64,000 nt of DNA from Voacanga thouarsii (lineage: Eukaryota > Streptophyta > Magnoliopsida > Gentianales > Apocynaceae), in NCBI GenBank assembly GCA_026120185.1, contig JANUWF010001176.1, positions 5,651,501 to 5,715,500 of the forward strand, read 5' to 3'. Position numbers and translations under genes: made by a program. Positions within the stretch are counted from its first letter, which is position 1. Every line of letters begins with the position of its first letter. Positions 47,890 to 59,835 of the stretch are shown here, one piece after another. The notes beneath the pieces were generated by a model. That model had not been told where the DNA came from and did not search any database. It saw nothing but the letters and a program-made list of their open reading frames with translations.

Positions 47890-49892
47890 CCCAGCAAACG
47901 GAGATTCTCCTATGCTTGTAGGGATGCATGGATGACATGGCGAGACGGCAAGCTACTATAGAGCAGCAATTGGCTGAATGGAGGCAGCATTCTTTTGGGC
48001 AACATGGCGGTTAGGGAACTTCCACACTGGCTGATAATGTTGATAATGATGAGGAGGAGGACTGATGCTAATTGTCCACACTTTCTCGCTCACTCTTGTT
48101 TTTCTTTTCTCTTTTAATGTCTTTTCTAGTCAGTTTTTTATTTCTTTCCTTTGTTGTATTATTTCCTTTCTTTTTTTTTATTTATTTTTCTTTTCTAGTT
48201 TTTACGCTTTGGTGTGCTCTTTTGTATTTTTCTTTTTTAGGTACTTTGCCAATGCCTCTTTCTTCCAAAATTCAGCTCTTGTACAGCACATTGCACAATA
48301 TATGAAAATATTGTCTTTATTATCTCTTCTCCTTTATATTTTTGGTCCATTGGCATTATTTATTTCTTGTTATATTTATTTAGGCATTGAGGACAATGTC
48401 CAGTTTAAGTGTGGGGAAGTGATTTGATTGAAAATTCTTCTATTGAAACTTCTATGCATATACTTTAGCCAGCCTTCTTAAGCAAAAATTTTCAAAAATT
48501 TTCTGATTTTCGTTGAGATTTCAAGTGGTATTTTTAATGCATATCTTTATGATGGATTATAGAGCATATGTTCTAGATCATTTATGGCTTATGCATAACT
48601 TTTTACACACACTTGGACTAAGTAGTTCTTGATCAAATGCTTTACGTTGTTCTTAAACCTGTTTTTCTACTAAAATTCATGGAGCATTCTAGAACTTACT
48701 TGAATGCCTCTTAAGGCGAAATAAGAAAGACAGTCATGATTTAACTTAGGGATGATGGTAATAGGCCTTCTTTAGATAATTTGAGCTTTTCAAGCCTACC
48801 TATTTTGATATTATCCCTAGTGTCTATTTCGAGCCTAAATTGTTGATTTCTTTCTTTAAAACCCGTTATCATACTTTGTCCGTTGCTTGTTTCTGAGAGT
48901 TTGAATAATTTTTCAAATCTTTATGCTCTTGATGGATGAAAGTTTATGGAAGAGAATGTTGAGGGAGAATAAAAGGGAGAAAGATCATGACTCATTGCTT
49001 TCAGTCATGTATCAATAGTTGTGTTGAGCTGGAAAGAGAAAAGAAAGAAAAGAAAGAGAAGAAAGTGAAAAGAGAGATTGAAAACAAGAAAAAAAAAACA
49101 AAAAGTTGCTAAAAGAAAGAGAGAAACTGAGAAAGAAAAGAAAAGCAGCAGTGAAAAACAAAAGATGAGTGAAAGAAAGACAAAAGAAAATTGAGAGAGA
49201 AAGATAAGAAAGATCATAAGAGGAATGGTGATTGAGCTGTAAAAGTTGAGTTCATATCAAATCCTAATTACCATTGCTGAAAAGTCAAGTGATCTTGTGA
49301 AAAATAGAGAAGAGTTGATGAAGGAAGTGAAAAGATGAGAAGAAGAAAAGAAAATGAGTGAAATTGCAAGATTTGCTTGAGTTGTATTGTAATTGCTAAA
49401 TAAGGTTATGGGGTTTGATTGATTTTGGGAATAGAAGAGTAAGAAGAGTTTGGAAATTATTGATATTTTTTGTTTATCCTTTTCTTGCGAACTCTCAGCT
49501 TCTTTGATATTTGATTCTCCTATATCCTTCGTTTGATAAGCTACATTACAAGCTTCAAAGTCCTACTTGACCTAAGTAGAATCTTGATATGTCTCAGATT
49601 AGTGGAGAGAGTGTATGAAAAGTAAGCTTATGGAATGCATATTCTTTTGGAACTAAAAATTCTTTTCAATGGTTTGAGAATATTGTTAAGTATTGAGCTG
49701 GTTCTACTAAGTCATTATTCACTCACACAAGTCTTGCATTTGTTGTGAAAGATATAGTAGCATGTGTTTTATGTTCTTCAATGAAGAAAGCATTGGAGAT
49801 ATTGTTTTAAAATTGATTGAGTGATTTGATAAAACCTTGCGTTTTCCTACTTGTCTTTGATATTTTGCTTGAGAACAAGCAAAGAGCTAAGT
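47890..49892 (+). other. D 3' internal region with conserved motifs
   Basis: Non-coding. A pyrimidine-rich block lies at 48072-48240. At 48386-48420 is TTGAGGACAATGTCC followed by TTTAAGTGTGGGGAAGT, also present in E (minus strand, 61850-61885). A purine-rich block spans 49025-49390. An 8-bp hairpin at 49864-49883 (TTTGCTTG-AGAA-CAAGCAAA) lies just before the PPT position, after which the sequence ends at the TSD. The ORF-like frames here come from base composition. Confidence 0.7.
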
Positions 49893-50198
49893 GTCATTTT
49901 ACCTTTAAAGCAAGATTCACAGTGACGCCATTCTTCCAGTCTTAATGAACCGAAATGGGTTAGCCTCTGAATCCGATTGGGATTAATATGTCCTAATCTT
50001 AGATGCCACAAATACGAGTCATTTGATATGGCCTTTCTCTTTTTATTATTATGTTCAGTACGAATATTATTTACTTGATTTCTTATAGGATATATATATA
50101 AAAGATTTCCATACATGGTTCTTGTAGAAATTAAATTACCATTTCTACTGATGGAAACATCAGAATGGAAAGAAACAGAATATGCTTAATTCATCAAT
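49893..50198 (-). pseudogene. Copia-2 pre-integrase region
   Basis: Reads NLISVSKLMN, MYGNLLYIYPIRNQ, DSYLWHLRLGHINPNRIQRL and EWRHCESCFKGKMT, the HHCC zinc-binding region before the copia integrase core (HxRLGH and CxxC visible). It stops at the D insertion; its last bases (atgac on the minus strand) are the TSD. Confidence 0.9.
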
Positions 50199-50453
50199 TT
50201 AGAAACTGAAATCAAATTTTTTTTTAAAACAAGAAACATATAAAATATCTTTCAAAACCAACTTCCTATTACAATCAAAATTAAGCTCAAGATCTCTCAC
50301 TGCTTCAACCCATATTCTTGCTCTATTGCCTACTTGAAGTCCATGCTCACCCTTGCTGAGTCTTCTTATGCTTTTGAACCCCTGCAAAGAGTTATAGACA
50401 TGGACAGTGGCTCCAGAATCAACTATCCAAGAAGATATTGATCCAACCATCAA
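50199..50453 (-). pseudogene. Copia-2 aspartic protease
   Basis: MMVGSISSWIVDSGATVHVY contains the active-site triad DSGA, followed by FKSIRRLSKGEHGLQVGNRA and LVLKDILYV, the usual copia protease pattern. The frame is open over 84 codons. Intact it would cut the Gag-Pol polyprotein. The preceding zinc-knuckle remnant (GH, stop, KKDCPDF) lies near 50510-50540. Confidence 0.9.
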
Positions 50454-50499
50454 AATAAACTCTAGGTATAGAGCAATACCTAAAGTAGACTTGGCTAAA

Positions 50500-51278
50500 A
50501 AGTCCGGACAATCTTTCTTCTAATGCCCCCTTCTTGCCATACTTGAAGCATTTGTCTTTGAGTTTGGCATGACCAGATGCTTTGCCCTTGCGTTGTTTTA
50601 GACCTTCCTCTACTTGAATTTCTTAGGCTTTGCCATAATTCCAGAAGAAGAAGCAAAATGAGAGACCAATACCTTCAACACGGGCTTTATGATCTTCTTT
50701 GCCACCTAGAGCTTATTCATAAGCTCCATGGGATTCATATACAACTTATTCATGTTGTAGTTCAACTTGAGCTAAGAATATGAATCAGGTAGAGTTTCAA
50801 GAACCATATTAATTTGGCTCTCAGGATTTATTATTGAGCATAGAATCTTGGCTTCCTTGAAGTAAGCAATCATCTTGAGTAAATGCTCTCGAACCGATGC
50901 CCCCTTAGCCATCCTAGTGTTCACGATTGCCCTAAGAGCTTCTTACCTTATGGGCCGGCTCTTGTTAGCAAACGTGGTACGCAATGACAAATCCATATCG
51001 TATGCAGTGGCCATGTGTTCATGCTTAGATTGGAGCACACTAGACATAGAAGCTAACATGTAGCACTTAGCCATCTCATCGGTATTCTTGCATGCCTTCT
51101 CAGCCTCTCATTTCTAATTTGTAGATTGTTTCCTAACCTCAGGACATGGATTCGTAAGAACATACTTGTACTCCTCGACAGTGAGTACTATGTTCAGGTT
51201 CCTCTTCCAGTCCACATAATTTGGGCTTGTCAACGTATTCTCCTGGAGAATGATTAACAATGGATTGAAACCAGACAT
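50500..51278 (-). pseudogene. Copia-2 gag
   Basis: Starts MSGFNPLLIILQENTLTSPN at 51278, then YVDWKRNLNIVLTVEEYKYV, a stop, AEKACKNTDEMAKCYMLASM, AYDMDLSLRTTFANKSR, VREHLLKMIAYFKEAKILCS and LETLPDSY: a UBN2-type copia gag. Five or more stops and frame changes are present. Confidence 0.85.
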
Positions 51279-52577
51279 TTCTAAAATATTACGAAAAAAA
51301 AACATTCATTTAGTTTGCAAAAAATAAAAATGCAGATTCTTTTTATTATTTCTTTGATAATAGATAACTCTTAAAACCATTATCAGTAATATAAATAGTT
51401 TGGCTATTAGAAAAGCTAACAGAGCTTCATAGGAAGATTAATAGCATTCTAAGTTAAGTGTATAACTATCATGAATCAAAACTTCCTAAAATAGGTAATG
51501 GCCTACAAAACGTTTCACCAATAGGATGGCCACTAATTTACACCACCTATGGGCAATTTAGTACTAAAAACCTCCAAAGTAGGTTGGTCAATCCTAGCAA
51601 ATACCCTAAGCTTTTAATTTTACTCTTCTCTTAGTTCTAGATACTTGTGGAAATCTATCCTATAGGAGATCATGCTCAGAATGACACAAGGAAATCTACT
51701 ATCTCTAATGAGAATTGTGATGGAAGCCATGGGGTTATTGGAACCCCTCTCTCACTTAATCTTTTATTGAAAATAGAGTTTTCGGCCTAAAAACATTTGC
51801 TATAATCTTTTGTTTTCATTAACTTTAGTAAAAATCTAAAATTCAATATTATTCTCTATGTTAAGGATTAAATCCTTTGAGAGAATAAACTATGAATTTA
51901 TTTTACTATTTTAAGTTAATAACCAAGTAAAACTTTTAATAAATAACATTAAGTTCAACATTATTCTCTATGTGAAGGATTATATCCTTTAAGAGAATAA
52001 ATCATGAATTCTTTTATTTTTAAAGTTTCTTAAATTAAAACATTTTATCAAAAACAGTTCTATCTAGTGAGACTTTGGTCTTACAAAAACTTGCTCATTT
52101 GATCACAAAAACGAAATAAGCATGATACCAAAAAGTAAACTTTTTCATGCTCAAACTATTCATTTATTTCTAAGTGACCAAACAATAGATTAAACATCAT
52201 GAATTAAAACTTAATGATCTTAATTAATCCTAAGGAGATTCCATCCTTTACTATTCATTTTCATACAAATTATTCATCTATAGATAAATAAAACTATTGC
52301 AGAAAATTAACCTCATACAATGGTTTCAAAACATGATTACATCAAGGAAAAAATTGAAGTACAGAACTTCAGCAGTGCTCTCCTTTTTCTTGCACAATTT
52401 GCACACAACTGCCTCTGGACATAGTGGACCTGGCGCCTGGTCTGTTGGGCCCACTTAGCACTGGGTCTGCTCTATTTCTCCAAAATCTCCAGCTAGGGAG
52501 AGTGAACCTGGCACCTGGTCCGATCAGCCCACATTTTTCCAGTTTTAACCCTAGTACATGCTGCTAGATTAAAATCG
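51279..52577 (-). other. Copia-2 leader
   Basis: Non-coding sequence between PBS and gag. The part near the PBS (52423-52532) holds a diverged direct repeat built on GTGGACCTGGCGCCTGGTC / GTGAACCTGGCACCTGGTCC, GC-rich against an AT-rich background. The rest is A/T-rich with two similar AGAGAATAAA segments near 51890 and 51990. Confidence 0.6.
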
Positions 52578-52591
52578 TGGCTTTGACACCA
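52578..52591 (-). other. Copia-2 primer-binding site (initiator-Met type)
   Basis: On the minus strand TGGTGTCAAAGCCA, 2 mismatches to TGGTATCAGAGCC, two bases inside the 5' LTR. Confidence 0.8.
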
Positions 52592-52593
52592 CT

Positions 52594-54394
52594 TGAAAGA
52601 TCAAAACAGAAAACATCAAAGAAAATACAGCAAAAAAATTTTTAGTTTTCCGAGCCACATCTAGGAGAGTACTTACTTTTCCTTATTGGTCGCAGATTAA
52701 CCAACGAGGGGTCATGTTGCACTGGAATCTCTGGCATTGGAAAGGGGGAAGGAGGTGCCTACTGTTCAACTGGAACTCTCGCCAATCTTCTACTCCAAAG
52801 CATTAGGTGTCTCCAATCTTCTTCTCTTCGTCTTTCGAAATATGACTCTTCCTTGCTCTAGGCATTAGCTTGGTGAAAGCTCCGTTTGGATAAACAATAA
52901 CACTCTTCTAGAGAGGAGGAAAAGAAAAGACATCAACTAGAGAGAAAGGGAGAGATGGCACACTTGAGAGAGGGAACTCAGGAAAAACCACATTCAATTT
53001 TTTTTTTCTCATTCCTCTTCTATTGATCAGCCAGTACTTAGGGCTTCATTAAACCCTAATGGCCAAAAACATTAAGCCCTAGTAGGCTTGGTGCTGTGCT
53101 CCAGAAGCAATCCAAGATTGGCTCAATCCTCTTAATTAATTAATTATCATTTTTTGTCTTCATTAAATACCCAAGACTAATTAATTAATTATAATTGGAC
53201 TCTTAATATATGTCAACATATATTAGCCTAATTAATTAATTTATTCCAACGCAATTCTCTTAGTTAATTAATTATCTTTTCTAGGCTTTATTAAAACCTA
53301 AGACCAATTAATTAATTTTAATTGGACTCTTAGAATAAATTTTATTTGTCTTCCAAATAATTATTGATTAAGCCCAGATTGTTCCTAAACAACACAAAGG
53401 TAACTTGAGCTATCCCGGGGACCAAGAGACATATTATTCATGGCTACTAAAATGACTAAAATGCTCTTACTATTAAATAGCTGAATTTTATCATTTTGAA
53501 TGTTTTCATTTATCATCATATGAAAATATTCACCCCAAGAATAATATTGCTAAAGCAATGTCTCTGATCTACAGGTGAAATGACGGAAATACCCCTCTAT
53601 GTAACACCACCAATAAGATAGGATAAATGTACTAATACCCATCTCAAAGACATTTACCATCTCTAAATCTCTAGTCCGATAATCCATGACTTACTCGAAT
53701 GTATTTTCTTATCATTGGAAGTTATCCAAAAGCAAACATTCTAGAGTCACGTTCCTAGGGGCTTGGATCATTAGATTATCCCAGACAATCACAAGGGGGT
53801 GATTTACCCTCATTAAGTGAAGCATAGAAACTCTGTTGCATGAGTCTGTCTTAACTAACTAGAGTAATACACCCAACATACAAGGATATTGATCTCACAA
53901 AATAGATCTCACCCAACATACATCAAAGTATAAAACCCTAACTTCACTAAACTACCAACTCATATTCAAGTATAAAGGTATCCATCCACGCTGTAGCAGT
54001 AATAGCATGGTCTCTATAATTATAGTACTTCAAAAGAGACCACTACTATAGGTTTAGTTCTACATATTTGAAATACGTTTATGACAAAGATGTGAGTGAA
54101 CTACTCACTGATTTAAGGTAAACCACTCCTCATTAGAAATCATAGCACAATAGTCTTACCTTGATGAAATGCCTAGTTTCATCAAACGATTAAGAACTCA
54201 ATTTTACTTATATGACAAGTACCCACGGTTTATACCTTACTATGAAAAAAGAGCCAACACATAGACCATTACTTGTCATACTTGGACCTTTAAATGTGCA
54301 ATAATATGAGAAATAAACTAAATTGAATGAATTAACATTTTATTGCAATATGTTTACACAGAATACATAGTCTTTGAGGGCATACTTTCCGACA
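52594..54394 (-). repeat. Copia-2 5' LTR (1801 bp)
   Basis: TGTCGGAAAGTATGCCC on the minus strand at 54394, CTTTCA at 52594. It is uninterrupted and therefore shows the empty target site of solo LTR B near 53455. Confidence 0.92.
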
Positions 54395-57141
54395 CATATG
54401 ACATGATTGTGCATCTCAAAGAAATAATCCAAGAGCAAGTACGATAAGAGAGATTTGAAACTCATAAGGCATTAAATGCATGTAAGACGGTTTTTGGCAC
54501 CTCAGTTAGTGCTCATATCCTTAAAATAAAGGGTGATGTGTAAATTTTGGGTATATAAAAATTATCAAATTTAAATCAATCCATTAGTCAAATTTTAATT
54601 AAAACATTAATCTCAAAATACACATACGAGCAAGTATACTCATCGCAAGCATAGTATAGGGAATTAACGAGAATCGATCCTCAAATGAACAAGTGCATAT
54701 TAATCACTTTTCATTCATTGGTTAACCTATCAAATAAAGTTTAAGATAAAAATAAGAAAAATAAAGAAATATATATAACTCAAGGATGTGAAAATATGTA
54801 ATATAGACAAAAGCTTTTGAAAACATGATAATGAATCACTTAGCTAATATCACAATCAATTATTATCTTGGTCTCATGAAGGATTTAATATAGGCCCACT
54901 TTGTTTGCAATCTATAGAATCACTATCTTCTAGTTAAATTAGTGAACATATTCTGCCTCAACTAATTTATCCAAAAGATGCATTAAAATTAATCCTCATA
55001 TAAACCACTATATTCTAGGTGATTTAGAACATGAAATTAGTCAATGAATTCATATTCTAGCAATCATTAACCAACCTTTGATTACCAATATTCTAAACAA
55101 TTAACCCTTTTTTCAAGCAAGTTAAGAGATAAGAAATATGAAATTAATTAGCTTAAAACTATTGCCAACCTCTTTTTCAAGTAAGTTAACAATAAGAATT
55201 AATTAATCAATTTTGTAATAAAACGAGTAATCAAATACCAAAGAAAATAATTAACTTATCAAAGAACTAAATTAACTCGAAATCATAAATCCAAGAATAA
55301 TGTCTAAATAAAACTAAAGAATTACAATCATCATTGTTCAAGAAAAAGAAAACAAAGGAAAAAGATAAATACTCATAGACAAGCCTTTCAATTTTCAATG
55401 AAAACTCCTCCAAGAATCAATACTCCTTGAATTATTTCTATAGAGAAAATATTGGTGATACATTCTAAAAAATATGTCTAAGTCTCTACTGTAACACCTA
55501 ACTACCTAGGCCCATTAGGGCCGGGGATGTCGCCCTATCCACAGGATAAGGGGTCTTTATAACTAGGTCACATAAAATAAAATAAAATAAATACTTCAAA
55601 ATTAAACTTATTACAACCCAATAATACATGAGCAAATTCAAAAAATAATTGTCTGCTCCAATCTCTGAAAAACAATACATAAAAAAAATAATGGAGAGTC
55701 TTCAAAATCTTAGGGAACATTCTAGCTAATGACCTTCACAGCAGGATCAACTTGAAAACATGGTATAAAAGGTGGTGAGATAAAAATCTCAGTAAGCCCG
55801 TGTGTGCTTTGAGTGTTTCAGGTGAAATAGTTCATGTATGCAAGTTGTAAAAGTTTCATAAGAGAAAGTGCGGGTAAGTATTAAATAAATGTCGTAAATA
55901 AAGAATGGTGTTTTGCTTTCCAAAACATACATATGCACAATAAATACAACCACCCAAAGAGGTAGCCATGGCACCACACGTTGGGCACCATGATAATATA
56001 ACGATTAGGATGCCACACGTTGAGCATACTAACACAAGGTAGGTGTACGGTCTACTGGGTAAGATACTCCTCCATCTCTAGACCCAAACTTACCAATTGT
56101 CCACTCCGAAAACACACAGTCCATTTGACTAAACTTGCTAGCTCGGACCAGTATGACCTATTGGACTGGCATCCTATTCGAGAAGGACTCCCCCCTCAGA
56201 GGTGGCCACCTACTGAGAGACTTACCCTAACCCTTCAAAGACTAGTTCTAGTAATCTACCCTTATTGAGTACTCAATGTTGCTTGTTCTACTTAGGAGAA
56301 AATTGATCATACAATGTTTTACTTGGAAATAGCAATTAACGTTTCTAAAATTCTTGCTAAAGTTTGGGTTTTAGAAAGAGTTTAGTATTTTGTGTAAAAC
56401 TACTTGTTTAATTTCAAATGGTTTGCTTGACTAAAATAAAAAGGAAAGCTGTCATTAATTACCTTTACAAAACAAATGTTCAAACACATTGAGTTTGGCT
56501 TGCCACATTAACTTTGGTCTTCAAATGACTCCATGCAGGAGCTTACCTGATCCTTTGCTCTGCCGGGATTCAAAGATCTTCCAAGGTCAACCTAACCCTG
56601 TTTGGGATAAACACAAGGCATAAGATAACGTTCGAATTATATCTGCCTTACATAAATAATTCTTAGTTCAACTAGTTACAACCATAACTTACCATGGCCA
56701 TAATGTCCTAAGCTTTAATGCTAGTTGGATAAAGTACTTTATAAAATAAATCTAGTTTGATAAGTTAAAATAACTAGGGGTTCTAACATAAATACTAATA
56801 AGTTTTAGTTTCAAATAATAAATTGTGAATATTGTTGCTAATAAATAAACTAGTGTTAAATATTGAATAATACTAAGTCCTAATTAATATTGGTAAATGG
56901 TAATATTTAAATAGTATTATTATAAATAAATAAATAATAAGTTACACTTAACTTTTAATTAATAATTAATAGATAATAAATAATCAGTAATAAATAATAA
57001 AATTTATAGTAAATGAATTATACTTAATTTTTAATTAATAAATAATAAATAAATTTTAATATAACTGATATTTATAGATATAGGTAAAAGTTTTAGTAAG
57101 GTTAATTATTATGGTCTATAAGGTCATTTGATACTAACTAA

Positions 57142-57146
<5 letters not shown>

Positions 57147-57183
<37 letters not shown>
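57147..57183. repeat. (AT)n microsatellite
   Basis: Pure AT run in LTR C at a place where LTRs A and B have shorter TA runs. Confidence 0.9.
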
Positions 57184-57188
<5 letters not shown>

Positions 57189-59479
57189 AATAAAAGATAT
57201 TATTTACTTGACCAAAAGATATTAATATTTTAATTAATATTCTACTCCAAATCTTCCTAGCAATTTCGAATTTCATAAAGAAAAATATAGTAGTAATTCT
57301 AATTAAAGTAATTAAATTTGTTAATAAAAATAACCTAGGATTAACAAAAAAATAATCTTTCACCATGATTTCCTATTGCAAGAAAGGATTCATGAACACA
57401 TTCCCAAACATCAACTAATAGGCTAATCCATTCATGAACATACACTTGCATTAACACATACTATCACATGGCTCATTTTCTACTAGGCATAATCATCATT
57501 CTTGGCTTCATTGAAACTAAGAACATAAAGGCCTAATCACCATTGGTGTCATAACATCTAACATACTTCAAACATCCATAAATCTCATTAAATATGATGA
57601 ACATATATTGATTCAAAAGAAAAATCCACATAGGTTAATCATATATATCAACCCTCATGTCCCAATTCCGTCCCCTTTATCCACATACATATACTCAATC
57701 CCCCATTCATATTCAATCTTCCTATCAATCTAAGAGACATGAATTTGGAAATTAAAAGAATAAATACTTAATAGATGATCACTTGATGAAGACTAGGTCC
57801 ACGTGTTTGAGAGCCTTTAGTGGTCTAAAGGAAAAACAGCCGTGGTTGATCAACCATTTCGGCCGAGAGAGAGAGAGAGCATTAGGATGGAATATTAAGA
57901 ATTGAATAGAAGAGGAAGAACAAGAAGGTTGTTCTTGTTTTACCTTTTTTATGTTCTTGAAACCTTCAAGAAAAAAGCTTATTTTGATCCGTTCGAAAAT
58001 TCTAGTTTGTGTGATTTTGTGTTATAAAGACCATAAATGAAGCCTAGGGATTAGGTATGAGTGATCTAGAGTATTTGAGAGTGATTGGAGATGTTTAGGA
58101 TAGGTTTAGGCTTGAAGAGGTGTAGTGTGTGTTCTTGGTGTTCTTAGTGTTTTGAGAGAGTTTGAGAGAAGGAGGCTTGCGAAATTTTGGAAATGCTGTT
58201 GGCCAAATGGCCTAGAGTAGATAGGAATTTCGATTTTCAACTAGAAGGAGAGAGAGTGATCAGTTTTTTTTAAAATTCAAATGGAGGAAAATAAGGAGTT
58301 GTTTGAGGTAGAAGATTAGCTAATGGTGATTGATCATGGGAGGTCTATTTGTTCTTCAATAGTGTTGGCTGAACATGCTAGTCTTAGTGCAAAGAATGGA
58401 GGCTGATCAGGTTATTAAGCTGGCCAAAAAATGGCATATGATGGCAGAGAAATTTCTGGTTAATTACTTGCTACAAGAGTGCTTTAATGGTGCAAGAAAA
58501 ATCTAGAATTATTTGAAGTTCAAATGAGTTTTGGATAAAGTGATTTTAGGAACTTTTTGAGGTGTGATCATAGAGTCCAAGCACTTAAGGTAAGTGTGGA
58601 GGTTAATGATGTTCAGTCCATAGCTGAACAAGGTCCAATTTTCAGAGGTTTGAAGGGTGTTTTTTTGCCTTGGCATTGAGAGACCAAGTTGGAAATTTTT
58701 TTGGTTTCAACTGTTCAAGAGCTTCGAATGTTGATGATTTTTGGTGCAGAATTTCCTGCATTTATTGGCCTAATTTGCAGCTGTTTTTCTTTGGTGTTTG
58801 ATGGTCTTTTAAGGTTGGTTTTCCAGCCTTCTTTCTGGAGAAAAATAGAGAATGTTCCAGTTGAGTTGATGATCAAAGATAGCTTCAATTCCAACTTCAA
58901 AAGCAGCGAATTGCTGTAGGAATTTTTCTGGTTTTGCAAAGTTTGTGCAGTCCGAAAAATGCACATAATTTTCAGCCTTCAACCTCACATGAAATGACCA
59001 TTTTTATGACAGCAAATGGGATAGGATTGTTAGCTGAAATTTTCGAAAGCCATTCTGCAAAAATTCTAGAAAATTTCCAGATTTTCCTTTACTAAATTAT
59101 GAACAACATGAAGGTAGGATTGAAGGTATAACTATGGTGATTCATTTCTCTTGGGAACCCATCCTAATTCTTCTCTCTAATTTTAGCACTCCCTTATCCC
59201 CAAGAGTTGATTTTTGAATTCCATTGCTAAGGGATTATCACAGAATTTTTTTGGAATTAATAGAAGAGATTAATAGATTATGGATAATTTAAATTATGAA
59301 GATGTTAAGACAAGGTTAGAGAAATTAAAGGAACAAGAATTCCTCTAGAATTCTTCTTAGGACATGATCACATGATCAAGACATTCTCTCCATGTCTCCC
59401 TTAAGACAACATTCCTATCTTTAAGGAATGTAAGAAAAATAAAAATTCAAACATAGCTAAGATAATCATGAATAAAACT

Positions 59480-59545
59480 TAGGATTTGAACTCATTACCT
59501 TAGAGATTAATTCACAAAGTTCTAACCACTTAATCACACTAGCTA
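59480..59545 (-). other. Antisense tRNA-like module in LTR C
   Basis: On the minus strand AAGTGGTTAGAA (A-box-like, about 59519-59531), then GAGTTCAAATCC (B-box-like, 59482-59493). It is more decayed than in A and B but in the same position and orientation. Confidence 0.5.
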
Positions 59546-59794
59546 TTGTTCTTATTTTCTCACCCAAATACTCTTTTTATCTAAACCTCAAGCCATCTTC
59601 CTACTTTGACCTCAAGCAAAATTATCTTTTTACTCTTCCTATTCGATAAGCATAAATAAGCCATTTAACCTATACTCCACAATTTTAAAGCACATAAAAT
59701 CATTCAAAAAGTATATTTTTATGTATAATGATATAATATGCATCCCAACCCCCTTAAAGGTTAGCTTTAGGTGGGGTTTCACATCTACATTATG

Positions 59795-59807
59795 CCCCCC
59801 CCCCCCC
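59795..59807. repeat. Poly-C run
   Basis: Thirteen C in a row just after LTR C, in the E LTR. Confidence 0.9.
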
Positions 59808-59827
59808 TTTCTAAGGTAATTGGCCTT

Positions 59828-59835
59828 TATTTATA
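59828..59835 (-). promoter_or_regulatory. TATA box of E 3' LTR
   Basis: TATAAATA within GTAAGCCTATAAATAAAGG on the minus strand, the same core context as in H, L and D. Confidence 0.55.

Larger units (their letters stand above)
43448..49892 (+). mobile_element. Element D: gypsy-type gag + ORF2 element without 3' LTR
   Basis: Starts TGATAGGGGC and is flanked by TSD gtcat (43443-43447 and 49893-49897); the copia-2 frame resumes perfectly across it. Order: truncated 5' LTR (43448-44313), Asp-type PBS (44325-44342), gag (44610-45949), spacer, ORF2 (46771-47889), long 3' leader with two conserved motifs, then an abrupt end in the sequence just before the PPT. Compared with solo LTR L the 5' LTR lacks its last 0.65 kb, replaced by a T-run abutting the PBS. 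There is no 3' LTR and no protease, RT or integrase. Confidence 0.9.
34801..54394 (-). mobile_element. Copia-2: full-length Ty1/copia element with nested insertions
   Basis: A minus-strand element bounded by TSD catat (34796-34800 and 54395-54399). It spans 19.6 kb, about 8.8 kb after removal of solo LTR B and element D. The 5' LTR is 52594-54394 (1801 bp); the 3' LTR is 34801-35666 plus 39971-40904 (1800 bp). The Met-type PBS is at 52578-52591 and the PPT at about 40905-40921. Gag, protease, integrase, RT and RNase H are in copia order but full of stops. The LTRs differ at roughly one base in seven over their first 190 bases (by eye), so the insertion is old. Confidence 0.95.
34508..54536 (+). 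pseudogene. Copia-1 gag, split by copia-2 and ended by E
   Basis: The first part (34508-34795) reads LEKDKLSGTNFLDW, then NNTLRAKKDAYSKYKDNSNV, MNFELQK and FEEAEAY. After the 19.6-kb copia-2 insertion, 54395-54536 continues DMIVHLKEIIQEQ, ERFETHKAL and GTSVSAHILKIKGD, the copia gag (UBN2-type) pattern. Removing copia-2 and one catat TSD restores the frame at GCATATGAC. The frame is cut again at 54536 by element E. A few stops and frameshifts are present. Confidence 0.85.
55490..59783 (+). mobile_element. Solo LTR C (4.3-kb family)
   Basis: TGTAACACCTAACTACC to GGGGTTTCACA, 4294 bp, with exact TSD tctac (55485-55489 and 59784-59788). It is closest to LTR A. It holds a TA microsatellite (57147-57183), palindrome GGTTGATCAACC next to CGGCCG plus GA (57843-57880), the hairpin at 58811-58830 and the antisense tRNA-like module (59480-59545). 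It has no internal region or partner. It is inserted in the E 3' LTR. Confidence 0.9.

Noticed and set aside
48065..48427. 120-codon open frame rich in Phe, Leu and Ser
   Set aside because: It translates a pyrimidine-rich non-coding tract of element D; composition explains the frame.
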